Source of the DNA: Chitinophaga niabensis | GTDB lineage: Bacteria > Bacteroidota > Bacteroidia > Chitinophagales > Chitinophagaceae | DNA length: 64,000 nt | Assembly: GCF_039545795.1 (NCBI RefSeq) | Contig: NZ_CP154260.1 | Coordinates: 2,733,001 to 2,797,000, forward strand | Reading direction: 5' to 3' | Shown: one piece after another, positions 31,201-36,640 of the stretch | Layout of the letters: the number at the start of each line of letters is the position of its first letter | Numbering within the stretch: position 1 is the stretch's first letter | Notes under the pieces: generated by a model | Databases searched by the model: none | What the model saw: only the letters and a program-made list of their open reading frames with translations | Told to the model about the DNA's origin: nothing | Translations under genes and position numbers: made by a program

Positions 31201-34200
31201 CTGCGTGAACAACTACCGCCTGATCCGCACCTGGATCGCCACTGACGAATGTGGTAACAGAGCCACCGCTACACAGGTGATCACGGTACAGGATACTACA
31301 AGGCCAACGTTTACTGTATCCATCCCGGCGGATGCAACAGTAGAATGTAGCGCAATACCGGCTCAACCGGATCTGAGCGTAACAGACAACTGTACACCAT
31401 CTAATCTGGTAAGGGTTGTGAAGAATGAGCGCAGAGAAAATATCCCTGGCGCATGCGTGAACAACTACCGCCTGATACGTACCTGGACGGCAACTGACGA
31501 GTGCGGCAACAGCAGAACCGTTGAGCAGATACTCACTGTAACAGATCGTACCGCTCCGGCCTTCACGATCTCCACTCCTGCTGACGCAACGGTAGAATGT
31601 AACGCAATACCGGTTCAGCCAATGCTGTCTGCTATGGATAATTGCAGCCCTGCAAGTGCTGTAACGGTAACAAGAGCTGAACGCAGAGAGAACATACCTG
31701 GTGCATGTGCGAATAACTACCGCCTGATCCGCACCTGGACGGCAACTGACGAGTGTGGCAACAGCAGAACTGTTCAACAGGTGATCACTGTACAGGATAC
31801 TACTAAACCGGTATTCTCTACTACACCACCTGCAGACATCACGGTAGAGTGTAACGCAATACCTGCTCAGCCAGACCTGATGGCTACTGATAACTGTTCT
31901 GCCATGAACATGATCACCATTGTGAAGAATGAAGTGAGAGAAACCATCCCTGGCGCATGCGCGAATAACTATCGCCTGATACGTACCTGGACGGCAACTG
32001 ACGAGTGTGGTAACAGCAGAATGGTAAGACAGGTGGTAACCGTACAGGATAGAACAGCACCAGTGTTCAACATGGTTCCTCCTACCAATATGACGGTGAA
32101 CTGTCATGAAGTACCAGCTGCACCGGTATTAACGGCTACGGATAACTGCTCAATGAGCAATAACGTAACAGTAACGTACAGCTTCGTTAAAACACAACTG
32201 TCTGCTACCTGCGTGTACAATTACAGACTGGACCGCATGTGGACGGCAACGGATGAATGTGGTAACAAAGCCATCGTAAGACAGGTGATCACGGTAATAG
32301 ATACAACAAGACCGGTATTCAATGCGCCAACGCCAAGAGATACCACCGTTAGCTGTGAATCTATACCAAATCCGCAGATCGTTACTGCATCCGATAATTG
32401 CAGTCGCCCTGGCGGTGTGATCATCACACATAAACAAACAAGACAGGATATTCCGGGCGCTTGTAAGAACTATCGCCTCATCAACACCTGGACGGCCAAA
32501 GATGAATGTGGCAACACTTCAGTGATCACACAGGTAGTGACAGTGGTAGACACAACAAGACCGGTAATAGCAGCACCACCTGCAGATATTACGATCATGT
32601 GCGGTGCACCGATCCCAACTAATATGATCGAGCTGAATGCTACCGACAATTGCGATGGTACATTCCCGAAAAAAGTGAGATACACCATTGATCCATATGT
32701 GAAAGATCTATGCAACGGCTACACCATCATCAGAAGATGGAGCGTATCTGACGCATGTGGTAATGCAGCACGGGACGTTATCCAACGGATCATTGTAAGG
32801 CCTTGTCCGAAACCTGAACTCGAAGCAGATGTAGTGGTGAATTGCTCCAGCAATCCGTTCATCACCCTCAGAACAAGAGGTAACGTGAATAGACCGGTAT
32901 ATGTACTGGTAGGTGTAACACCAGCCAATGCTGTACAGGTGCCGCTGATCTCCACAAATAACCGCTTCAACCTGAATGGCGCTACTACAGCATCCTTCAT
33001 AGTTCGGGACGGTATTACAGGCTGCGCTTCCGATACCATGACCTATAACATCAGCTACCTGCAAATGCCGGTTGTGAACCTGGGTAATGATACAAGTATC
33101 TGCGGCAGCAACGGTATGGTACTTGATGCAGGCCCTGCCAACTTCGGATACCAGATCAGGTGGTCTACCGGTGAAACAACACAACGTATCAGGGTAGTGA
33201 CCCCCGGCACATATAAAGTAACCGTAAGCAACGGTATGTGTGTGACCACAGATTCGATCAAGGTGGGTGTAATACCAATGCCGCTGGTGAATCTGCCGGA
33301 TACTACCATCTGCCGCGGTCAGAATGTGAAACTGGATGCCACCGTAACTGGCGGATCTTACCTCTGGAGCACTGGTGCAACATCACCATCGATCAATGTA
33401 AGTACGCAGGAACGCTTCTGGGTAAGAGTGATGAAGAATGGCTGTATCACGATAGACACGATCAATGTAACCGTGAATCCGCCACCAGACATCTCACTCA
33501 GCAGAGATACCACCATCTGCCCTGGCCAGACAGTGATGCTGACCGTAAATACAAATGCAGGCCGTGTTCAGTGGGGAACCGGAGAAATGGGTAACTCTAT
33601 CATGGTGAGCAGAGCCGGTAACTACTCGGTATCTGTGTACAGAGATAATTGTGTGGTGAAAGAATTCGTGAAAGTGAGTGAACGGCCTAACATGAAGTTC
33701 GATCTCGGTCCGGACAGGATCATGTGTCCAGGCGGAAGCATCCTCATCGATGCCCGCAACCCGGATGCAGCTTCCTACCGCTGGAACGATGGAGATACAG
33801 ATCCGGTGAAATCTATCACGCAAGGTGGTAAATACATTATCGGTGTACTGGATAGGTATTGCGATCGCTACATGTCAGACAGCATCAATGTTGTCATAGC
33901 CGGTCCGCCAACTGTGAACCTGGGTAATGATACCACTATCTGCAGAGGCATCCGATTCATATTGAAGTCTAACGCGAAGAATGCTACCTCGTACAGATGG
34001 AGCAACGGTGCAACCACCAGCTCTATTGAGATCACGCAGCCTGGCACTTACAGCGTAACAGCTTACAATGATTGCGGAAGCACTACGGATGAGATCACGA
34101 TCAATATGAAAGAGTGCGACAGTCGTCCGGACTTCCCGAACGTCTTCTCTCCGAACGGCGATGGAAATAACGATGTGTTCCGCCCGGTAATCAGAGGACC

Positions 34201-34399
34201 GATGTATGACTACGAGCTGCGTATCTTCAACCGTTGGGGTGAGCTGGTGTTCATCAGCAAGGATATGCACCTGGGATGGGATGGTACTTACAAAGGACGT
34301 AATGTAGATGTAAGCACCTTCGTATGGTGGCTCAGCTACAAGAAAGTTAGGAACGGACCAGCCTTCGTGATCAAAGGAGATGTAACAGTCCTTAGATAA
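16262..34399 (+). CDS. Giant secreted repeat protein, T9SS type B cargo (adhesin-like)
   Basis: One uninterrupted frame of 6045 codons. Residues 1-23 are a signal peptide ending 'SKIYAQ'. Residues about 129-343 form a beta-rich module with 'AGVTFIVRNASTNAIIRQF' and 'GNDIAVDDIEFVFC', resembling carbohydrate-binding or jelly-roll domains. Several Ig/PKD-like domains follow to about residue 1250. Then come about 52 tandem HYR/Ig-like repeats of about 82 residues (core 'ATDNCS', 'LTRTW', 'DECGN', 'VQDTTAP'), each with four conserved cysteines. Four or five further Ig-like units ('VNLGNDTSIC') precede the final domain from about residue 5955, 'FPNVFSPNGDGNNDVFRP', a CHU_C/gliding-associated sorting domain that directs export by the type IX system and surface attachment. 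Its likely role is a long surface filament for adhesion or gliding; the SprB-like comparison is inference. Confidence 0.93.
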   Translation: MRRFLLLLLTILSSGAISKIYAQSGRLTAPDNVCQNAYASMHAFIDDFRTVDSVRWTITPPSGPAYTHSRAMGAHPKFKYISASGQSTTFITDLVGTYSVTATIYYTSGGVQRNRTRTQSFNVYDCSMDACEGTFTPATNFKETFGQFYAGAPRRPVDPPATVGYTYEPSANLADDFYSIHYNSQMGGRPEWDNVGDHTDNGYGGMLIANSSDNPKLFYRRAINGLCPGAKYNFSAWFINLNSLQVLSNTCQREDYRYAGVTFIVRNASTNAIIRQFNTNDVSMDLSRNLPGDQHLTGWQKFGGTLTLAPGQQNVIVEIMNNNPGGCGNDIAVDDIEFVFCAPKIYSYIDGLGVSEDMVCPGAELTLTSVIQPSNYFTNPVYRWEMNRNSTGWVTVGAPYTNFNTPILNIPAGTLQELDVIEYRLMVFEAGNINDAGCYTPSNRVLLTVPALPSINATRPAICRGDTTILRASPLESPSVTGYESFTFVGPRILTWPTLPAPKDSVMVDPIVTSVYNVRGGINYGRYANGTPRYCFKDASITITVDQPPTVNLGPDQVLCAGTPVTLDAGAANAAFPITWAPGGQTSQTISFPAPTPAAGVATLQNQYRVMVRNGECTVRDTVNITGVAPAVANIDIPQFYCGVTSISLKADAITAAYTGLWTIVGATNGATIANPTLANGATLNNVALDQPITLRWTVSPVARPDCSTFEEFTITSETRPTATVTGPFTQCSPTFQLSGNVPGPGMQGVWTLISGSATFDDPNSPTAIATVTGTTQVRIEWRVSSTNPASTCVAATRQTTLDYSPAPLLNVTNVDINSCSNANSFVLPWTKVNNPTSYIIDAFGANPMPGFNQKTGSISGTTGNITTSIPANTPAGTYTFRLTARKTSPIACNGYTYFTVRIETPSTVPTITLSAPTICAGSSATLTANGTLGSGANWVWYQGGCGTGVSIGSGSSITVSPTAATTYYVRAESAMPCGNTTCASATVNVDQMPAAANAGPDQEHCNVATFNLNATAPSIGTGTWTVPAGIILTGGLNNRNATVTVPAGQTVTLTWTVTNGTCTSTPDNVVLTNLSPIADNVISQDQLICAGDQPAQLTGTGTPSGGNGTYTYQWEYSTTSATGPFSPVASATGGIFQPPVISQTTWYRRVVTSGACTSNSNVIQIRVSTNPPVVVSTPAATSAQCLTGTDYTALFGTPVFSHPDNLSFTVTHNDVTTTLACGFRITRTWTATDACMHTATTSQTITITDTTVPVITGVPNDTTVNCDAVPPQPNLTATDNCDLSITVTRAETRTNGSCPNSYTLTRTWTARDACGNQTVATQVVTVRDTTAPVVTTAIPAARTVDCDAVPVQEDVTATDNCSAVPNITVTKNQVRTNGACANSYILTRTWVVRDECGNDTTITQVLTVQDTTAPVVTTVIPTARTVDCNAVPVQEDVTATDNCSAVPNITVTKNEVRTNGACANTYTLTRTWVVRDECGNDTTITQVVHVQDTTAPVVTTVIPAARTVDCNAVPVQEDVTATDNCSTVPNITVVKNEVRTNGACANTYTLTRTWIVSDECGNDTTITQVVHVQDTTAPVVTTVIPAARTVDCDDVPVQEDITATDNCSAVPNISVVKNEVRTNGTCSNTYTLTRTWVVSDECGNDTTITQVIHVQDTTAPVFAVAAPADTTVDCNSVPAQPVITATDNCSATPNITVTRNEVRTNGTCANSYTLTRTWTARDECGNDTTITQIIHVQDTVAPRFDAIAPADTTVDCNSVPAQPVINATDNCSATGNITITRNEVRTNGSCANTYTLTRTWRAVDECGNDTTITQIIHVQDTTAPVFSVVVPADTTVDCNSVPAQAVISATDNCSATGNITITRNEVRTNGTCANSYTLTRTWRAVDECGNDTTITQVVHVQDTTAPVVTTVIPAARTVDCDAVPVQEDVTATDNCSTVPNITVTKNEVRTNGACANTYTLTRTWVVRDECGNDTTITQVLHVQDTTAPVVTTVIPAARTVNCDVVPVQEDITATDNCSAVPNITVVKNEVRTNGACANTYTLTRTWVVSDECGNDTTITQVLNVQDTTAPVVTVVIPATRTVDCDDVPVQEDITATDNCSAVPNITVVKNEVRTNGACTNSYTLTRTWVVSDECGNDTTITQVINVQDTVAPRFDAIAPADTTVDCNSVPAQPVINATDNCSVTPNITVVRNEVRTNGTCPNTYILTRTWTATDECGNDTTITQVINVRDTAAPRFDAVAPADTTVDCNSVPAQPAITATDNCSAVGNITVTTNEVRTNGSCANSYTLTRTWTAVDECGNDTTITQVINVRDTAAPRFDAVAPADTTVDCNSVPAQPVINATDNCSAPGNITVTTNEVRTNGTCANSYTLTRTWTAVDECGNDTTITQVVHVQDTTAPVFSVVVPADTTVDCNSVPAQAVISATDNCSATGNITVTRNEVRTNGTCANSYTLTRTWRAVDECGNDTTITQVVHVQDTTAPVVTTIIPAARTVDCDDVPVQEDVTATDNCSAVPNISVVKNEVRTNGACANTYTLTRTWVVSDECGNDTTITQVLTVQDTTAPVVTVVIPATRTVDCDNVPVQEDITATDNCSATPNITVVKNEVRTNGACANTYTLTRTWVVSDVCGNDTTITQVITVQDTVAPRFDIIAPADTTVDCNSVPAQPVINASDNCSATPNITVTRNEVRTNGACANSYTLTRTWTATDECGNDTTITQVITVRDTTAPRFDMIAPADTTVDCNSVPAQPVINATDNCSAIGNITITRNEVRTNGSCANSYTLTRTWTAVDECGNDTTITQVINVRDTTAPRFDAIAPADTTLDCNNVPAQPVINATDNCSATGNITITRNEVRTNGSCANNYTLTRTWTAVDECGNDTTITQVINVRDTAAPRFDAVAPADTTVNCDAVPAQPVINATDNCSATGNITITRNEVRTNGTCANSYTLTRTWTAVDECGNDTTITQIIQVQDTTAPRFDMIAPADTTVDCNSVPAQPVINATDNCSAAGNITITRNEVRTNGACANSYTLTRTWRAVDECGNDTTITQVITVRDTTAPVVTTIIAAARTVDCDVVPVQEDITATDNCSAVPNISVVKNEVRTNGACANTYTLTRTWVVSDECGNDTTITQVLNVQDTTAPVVTVVIPATRTVDCDDVPVQEDITATDNCSAVPNITVVKNEVRTNGACTNSYTLTRTWVVSDECGNDTTITQVINVQDTVAPRFDAIAPADTTVDCNSVPAQPVITATDNCSVTPNITVVRNEVRTNGTCPNTYILTRTWTATDECGNDTTITQVINVRDTAAPRFDAVAPADTTVDCNSVPAQLAITATDNCSAVGNITVTTNEVRTNGTCANSYTLTRTWTAVDECGNDTTITQVINVRDTAAPRFDAVAPADTTVDCNSVPAQPAITATDNCSAVGNITVTTNEVRTNGTCANSYILTRTWTAVDECGNDTTITQIIHVQDTVAPRFDAIAPADTTVDCQSVPAQPAITATDNCSAAGNITVTRNEVRTNGTCANSYTLTRTWTAVDECGNDTTITQVINVRDTTAPRFDMSAPADTTVDCNSVPAQPAIAATDNCSAVGNITFTTNEVRTNGACANSYTLTRTWTAVDECGNDTTITQVITVRDTTAPVVTTIIPATRTVDCDDVPVQEDITATDNCSAVPNITVVKNEVRTNGTCANSYTLTRTWVVSDECGNDTTITQVITVQDTVAPRFDIAAPADTTVNCDAVPAQPVINATDNCSATGNITITRNEIRTNGTCANTYTLTRTWTAVDECGNDTTITQIIQVQDTTAPGFDMIAPADTTVDCNSVPAQPVINATDNCSAAGNITVTRNEVRSNGTCANSYILTRTWTAVDECGNDTTITQIIHVQDTVAPRFDAAAPADTTVNCDAVPAQPAITATDNCSATGNITVTTNEVRTNGTCANSYILTRTWTAVDECGNDTTITQIIHVQDTVAPRFDAIAPADTTVDCQSVPAQPVITATDNCSAVGNITVTRNEIRTNGACDNSYTLTRTWTARDECGNDTTITQVIHVQDTSAPVILVIPADTTVNCDAVPAMIDLAATDNCNGPVTVTKSETRQNGACDNSYILTRTWTATDACGNDSVYRQIVTVQDTTHPMILVIPADTTVNCDAVPAQPDLTGVDNCSATVTVTKAETRVNGSCANNYQLIRTWTATDACGNDTTYTQVVTVQDTTKPIFPSVPADTTVNCDAVPPQATLIATDNCSGTVTVIMAETRINGSCANSYQLIRTWTAADACGNDSVYIQVVTVQDTTKPMIPNVPADTTVNCDAVPAQVILTGTDNCVGIVTITTGETRVNGNCANNYQLIRTWTATDACGNDTTYTQVVTVRDTTNPVFDIIAPADTTVSCSAIPVQPDLTATDNCSGTVTVTKAETRINGTCANSYQLIRTWTATDACGNDTMYRQVINVVDTTRPVFTLPVPADTTVSCHAIPTQADLSVTDNCSAATNIIVLKNEVKQPLPGACVNNYLLIRTWTAMDECRNTVTVTQTITVVDTTRPTFTSPVPADITVECSAIPTAPVMTATDNCSTANGVTVNYTETRVNIPGACVNNYQLVRTWTATDECGNSNIVSQTITVQDTTAPVFTTATPANTTVECDMVPAQPDLTATDNCSANVTVTKAEQRINGTCANSYTLIRTWTATDECGNDTTITQTITVMDRTKPTFTSPIPADTTVNCDAIPVPPVLTANDNCSLTVGITFNEQHITIPGACVNNYRLLRTWTATDECGNYTTVMQVVTVVDTTRPVFTMPVPANITIDCDAIPTQPDITAMDNCSATSNVTITKAEQRINGNCANNYQLIRTWTATDECGNRATATQVITVQDTTRPVFSMPAPADATVECNNIPAQPVLTATDNCSTGTINVVRSERMEQIPGAMCAGNYRLIRTWTATDECGNSTTVQQILTVVDTTPPGFTMAVPADMTVDCNNIPAQPNLTATDNCTPTNRITVAKDQRREDIPGACVNNYRLIRTWIATDECGNRATATQVITVQDTTRPTFTVSIPADATVECSAIPAQPDLSVTDNCTPSNLVRVVKNERRENIPGACVNNYRLIRTWTATDECGNSRTVEQILTVTDRTAPAFTISTPADATVECNAIPVQPMLSAMDNCSPASAVTVTRAERRENIPGACANNYRLIRTWTATDECGNSRTVQQVITVQDTTKPVFSTTPPADITVECNAIPAQPDLMATDNCSAMNMITIVKNEVRETIPGACANNYRLIRTWTATDECGNSRMVRQVVTVQDRTAPVFNMVPPTNMTVNCHEVPAAPVLTATDNCSMSNNVTVTYSFVKTQLSATCVYNYRLDRMWTATDECGNKAIVRQVITVIDTTRPVFNAPTPRDTTVSCESIPNPQIVTASDNCSRPGGVIITHKQTRQDIPGACKNYRLINTWTAKDECGNTSVITQVVTVVDTTRPVIAAPPADITIMCGAPIPTNMIELNATDNCDGTFPKKVRYTIDPYVKDLCNGYTIIRRWSVSDACGNAARDVIQRIIVRPCPKPELEADVVVNCSSNPFITLRTRGNVNRPVYVLVGVTPANAVQVPLISTNNRFNLNGATTASFIVRDGITGCASDTMTYNISYLQMPVVNLGNDTSICGSNGMVLDAGPANFGYQIRWSTGETTQRIRVVTPGTYKVTVSNGMCVTTDSIKVGVIPMPLVNLPDTTICRGQNVKLDATVTGGSYLWSTGATSPSINVSTQERFWVRVMKNGCITIDTINVTVNPPPDISLSRDTTICPGQTVMLTVNTNAGRVQWGTGEMGNSIMVSRAGNYSVSVYRDNCVVKEFVKVSERPNMKFDLGPDRIMCPGGSILIDARNPDAASYRWNDGDTDPVKSITQGGKYIIGVLDRYCDRYMSDSINVVIAGPPTVNLGNDTTICRGIRFILKSNAKNATSYRWSNGATTSSIEITQPGTYSVTAYNDCGSTTDEITINMKECDSRPDFPNVFSPNGDGNNDVFRPVIRGPMYDYELRIFNRWGELVFISKDMHLGWDGTYKGRNVDVSTFVWWLSYKKVRNGPAFVIKGDVTVLR
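22260..23160 (+). repeat. Segmental duplication inside the repeat array, copy 1
   Basis: Units 10-13 here match units 23-26 at 25458-26358 almost base for base. Four independent anchors (22267/25465, 22441/25639, 22721/25919, 22941/26139) give the same offset of 3198 bases, which equals 13 x 246. Confidence 0.85.
25458..26358 (+). repeat. Segmental duplication inside the repeat array, copy 2
   Basis: Second copy of the block at 22260-23160, in the same orientation and frame. Its flanking units on the left differ from those of copy 1 in several codons, so the duplication edge lies near 25440-25560. Confidence 0.85.
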
Positions 34400-34425
34400 A
34401 ATAAAGTATATCGTTCTTTCACAAG

Positions 34426-34460
34426 AGAACCCGCTCAAATGAGCGGGTTCTTTTTTTTTC
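34426..34460 (+). terminator. Terminator of the giant gene
   Basis: Perfect 11-bp stem AGAACCCGCTC/GAGCGGGTTCT with loop AAAT, followed by eight further Ts, 27 bases after the stop codon. Confidence 0.92.
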
Positions 34461-34548
34461 TGTTTGAAAAGAAAATATTACTTTTAGTTCAAGTTGATTT
34501 GTTAACCAATACTACACTACAAAAAATCAACTCAACATTTTAGGGAAT

Positions 34549-34643
34549 AAAAAAACAGGGAAAGGACTTCCCTGCTGAATGCTATTGCGGCCGGCTAAGC
34601 CGTGGACGGGAAGCAGCTGCCCGTCCTATATTCACGATAGCCC
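34549..34643 (-). ncRNA. Candidate structured small RNA of about 95 nt
   Basis: On the minus strand the segment starts GGGCTATCG, closes a junction by GCTAT/ATAGC (34641-34637 with 34585-34581), and contains two hairpins: GGACGGG/CCCGTCC (34626-34620 with 34610-34604) and CGGC-TTA-GCCG. It ends with a terminator hairpin CAGGGAA/TTCCCTG (34574-34556) and seven Ts. A near-consensus -7 box AACGTTTG (34654-34647) lies 4 bases upstream of the GGG. No open frame of note occurs here. I could not match it to tmRNA, RNase P or SRP RNA; a divergent 6S-like RNA was considered but the fold does not fit well. Confidence 0.45.
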
Positions 34644-34707
34644 AAACAAACGTTTAATGTAAAGACATACGGGAAATTAAAACACCCGTCCATTGTGAAT
34701 GAAGTCC

Positions 34708-34748
34708 AAAAACAAAAAACCGTTCAGGTTTTTAGGTTTCCTGAACGG
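34708..34748 (-). terminator. Minus-strand terminator in the non-coding stretch
   Basis: Stem CCGTTCAGG/CCTGAACGG followed on the minus strand by TTTTTTGTTTTT. It lies between the DUF4260 gene and the candidate RNA, and probably ends DUF4260 transcription or a second short RNA. Confidence 0.7.
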
Positions 34749-34783
34749 CCTTACCAAACTGGTGAGTTTAGCTGAAAAAATCA

Positions 34784-34847
34784 AAGTTCTGTGGGATTTG
34801 TTCCTTTAGAACTTCTGCCTGGGTATTAGCCGTACCCGGGCTTTTTT
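34784..34847 (+). terminator. Plus-strand hairpin pair with terminator
   Basis: A 7-bp hairpin AAGTTCT/AGAACTT (34784-34814) is followed by GCCTGGGTA/TACCCGGGC (34817-34841) and TTTTTT. The giant gene already has a strong terminator 370 bases earlier, so this one may end an unannotated plus-strand transcript. Confidence 0.55.
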
Positions 34848-34903
34848 ATGAATGAAGAATTCTATTCCCTCCAAATATACATCTTCCCTCCTGATCTTCC
34901 AAA

Positions 34904-35260
34904 TCACTTCTTCCCTATCTTACCCAAATGTGTATCCTGGAAACCAGTCACAAATTTCAACCCGTATCCGAACACGCGGTCCATGGAAGAATGCGCAAAC
35001 AAAACCAGCCCGATAAACACAAGCGGCTCTATCAAAAAGTAGGTTCCGATAATATACAGGATAATGGCCACACCTTTATGGTGAACGAAATTATACATAT
35101 AAGCGCCCGTTCTGGCATTGGCCAGGTATCCCAGCATACTGATGTCCGGCAATAACAAACAACCCCAGAACCACCACCAGGATAAAGGGTATTGCTGTTC
35201 GTATAATAACAGGGCCAGCATGAACATGGCCACTTCTTCCAGTTTTAAAAGCTTTGTCAT
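34904..35260 (-). CDS. DUF4260 family membrane protein
   Basis: A 118-residue protein with about four hydrophobic helices. It has the complete DUF4260 signature: an early Glu in 'KLEEVAMFMLALLLY', 'LPDISMLGYLANARTGAYMY', 'NFVHHKG', and 'AHSSMDRVFGYGLKF' with 'DTHLGKIG' at the end. The conserved Asp/His residues near membrane ends resemble those of metal-dependent membrane hydrolases, but no activity is known for the family. It stands alone, downstream of serA on the same strand and separated from it by a terminator. Confidence 0.9.
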   Translation of the reverse strand: MTKLLKLEEVAMFMLALLLYEQQYPLSWWWFWGCLLLPDISMLGYLANARTGAYMYNFVHHKGVAIILYIIGTYFLIEPLVFIGLVLFAHSSMDRVFGYGLKFVTGFQDTHLGKIGKK

Positions 35261-35278
35261 AATGCGAAGATCAAAAAA

Positions 35279-35307
35279 AATTCCCGGTAAGCAAGTTACC
35301 GGGAATT
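35279..35307 (-). terminator. Terminator of serA
   Basis: Perfect 12-bp stem AATTCCCGGTAA/TTACCGGGAATT with loop GCAAG, 25 bases after the serA stop, followed on the minus strand by a T-run. Confidence 0.88.
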
Positions 35308-35332
35308 CAAATGCAGTATCTGAAAAGAAAGC

Positions 35333-36571
35333 TTAATAAAGCATCCTCGTTTTGATCGTATGGTTCACCTCCTTCAGTAAAGCAAATGCCTCCTGCGAAA
35401 GTTTTGAATCCACATCCAGTACAACGTACCCGATAGAATCATTTGTTTTGAGATACTGCCCCAGGATATTGATATTCCTGCTGGACAGTTCCCTGTTGAT
35501 ATCGGACAACACGCCCGGTACGTTTTTGTGGATATGCAGGATCCGGTGACTATTGTCCACCGCCGGCACACTCAGTGAAGGAATGGTATGAGAGCCAAAG
35601 CTCGCCCCTTTCTCCAGGAAGTTCAGCATCTTGCTGCTCACATCCAGTCCAATGTTATGCTGTGCTTCTTCCGTACTACCACCAATATGCGGGGTCAGGA
35701 TCACGTTTGGCAGCAGTTGCAAAGGAGTGGCAAATGCAGCGCCGTTCTTTTCAGGCTCAACCGGGAACACGTCTACCGCCGCACCGGACAAATGACCGCT
35801 TTCCAGCGCTTCTTTCAGATCGTTCAGTTCCACTACTTCCCCACGGGCATAGTTCAGGAAGATAGCGCCCTTCTTCGCATATTGAAGGGTTTCTTTATTG
35901 ATCATGTTCTCCGTGCTCTTGTTGGAAGGCACGTGAAGCGTAATAATATCTGCCTTGGAGAAGAGTTCTTTCAGGGAGCGTACCTGCTCTGCATTACCGA
36001 TAGGCAATTTGGTCTCCACATCATAATAAAGCACTTTCATGCCCATGGCTTCCGCAAGTACGCTAACCTGGGTACCGATGCTGCCATAGCCAACAATAGC
36101 CATGGTTTTACCACGCAGCTCAAAGCTGCCGGTAGCTTCTTTCATCCAGATGCCTTTGTGGGCAGCCACATTTTTATCAGGTATACGGCGGATCAGCATT
36201 ACGGATAAACCGATCACCAGCTCCGCAACCGAACGGGTATTCGAATAAGGCGCATTGAACACAGCTACACCATGCTCAGTGGCGGTTTTGAGGTCTACCT
36301 GGTTGGTACCGATACAAAAACAACCGATCCCCTGAAGCTTCTTTGCTGCAGCCAGAACATTGGCCGTGATCTGTGTTTTTGAACGGATACCCAGTAAATG
36401 GGCTTCTTTTACTTCTTTGATGAGTTCCTGTTCACTAAGGGCTCCGGACAGCTTCCGGGTGTTAATGTAACCGGCCTCTTTGAACTCCGCTACCGCGGCA
36501 TCACTAATGTTTTCCAATAAAAGGATGTTGATCTTCTCTTTCGGATAACTTGTTAATTTTCTTTGGCTCAT
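35333..36571 (-). CDS. serA: D-3-phosphoglycerate dehydrogenase
   Basis: NAD-dependent oxidation of 3-phosphoglycerate, the first step of serine synthesis. I chose the ATG at 36571 ('MSQRKLTSYPKEKINILLLE'), giving 412 residues, close to E. coli SerA. The catalytic domain has 'GIRSKTQITANVLAAAKKLQ', the Rossmann motif 'MAIVGYGSIGTQVSVLAEAM', the arginine motif in 'FLNYARGEVVELNDL', and the Glu/His pair in 'VFPVEPEKN' and 'LTPHIGGSTEEAQHNIG'. The C-terminal 'VPGVLSDINRELSSRNINI' is an ACT domain, the serine feedback site in enterobacterial SerA. A consensus promoter lies upstream; the gene is monocistronic. Confidence 0.95.
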   Translation of the reverse strand: MSQRKLTSYPKEKINILLLENISDAAVAEFKEAGYINTRKLSGALSEQELIKEVKEAHLLGIRSKTQITANVLAAAKKLQGIGCFCIGTNQVDLKTATEHGVAVFNAPYSNTRSVAELVIGLSVMLIRRIPDKNVAAHKGIWMKEATGSFELRGKTMAIVGYGSIGTQVSVLAEAMGMKVLYYDVETKLPIGNAEQVRSLKELFSKADIITLHVPSNKSTENMINKETLQYAKKGAIFLNYARGEVVELNDLKEALESGHLSGAAVDVFPVEPEKNGAAFATPLQLLPNVILTPHIGGSTEEAQHNIGLDVSSKMLNFLEKGASFGSHTIPSLSVPAVDNSHRILHIHKNVPGVLSDINRELSSRNINILGQYLKTNDSIGYVVLDVDSKLSQEAFALLKEVNHTIKTRMLY

Positions 36572-36640
36572 GGTGCTGGCTATAATTCTACGATGACACA
36601 AGAATGACAATCACAGGGGTGTTTGTCGCTAAAATTGTCA

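Larger units (their letters stand above)
20018..32812 (+). repeat. Array of about 52 tandem 246-bp repeats encoding four-cysteine domains
   Basis: Counting by eye on 'D(E/A)CGN' and 'TDNC', about 52 units occupy codons 1253-5517. Units 2-34 are close to 82 codons (246 bp) and highly similar; units 35-52 vary from 79 to 84 codons and are more diverged. Three subtypes recur: 'VVTTVIPAARTVDC', 'RFDAIAPADTTVDC' and 'VFSVVVPADTTVDC'. A divergent half-related unit precedes the first. The most similar units lie in the middle of the array and the most diverged at its 3' end. Confidence 0.9.

Noticed and set aside
19883..32107. Long minus-strand open frames (up to 622 codons) inside the giant gene
   Set aside because: They recur with the 246-bp repeat and have no start context or domains. 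They read as low-complexity 'CSRAVV'-type strings, so they are antisense shadows of the repeat array.
20018..32812. CRISPR-like array
   Set aside because: The unit is 246 bp, coding, in one frame and without unique spacers.
34581..34643. 6S, tmRNA, RNase P or SRP RNA identity for the candidate RNA
   Set aside because: The tmRNA and RNase P signature sequences are absent. The GGAAGCAG-like string reads on the wrong strand for SRP, and the three-way junction does not resemble the long 6S rod.
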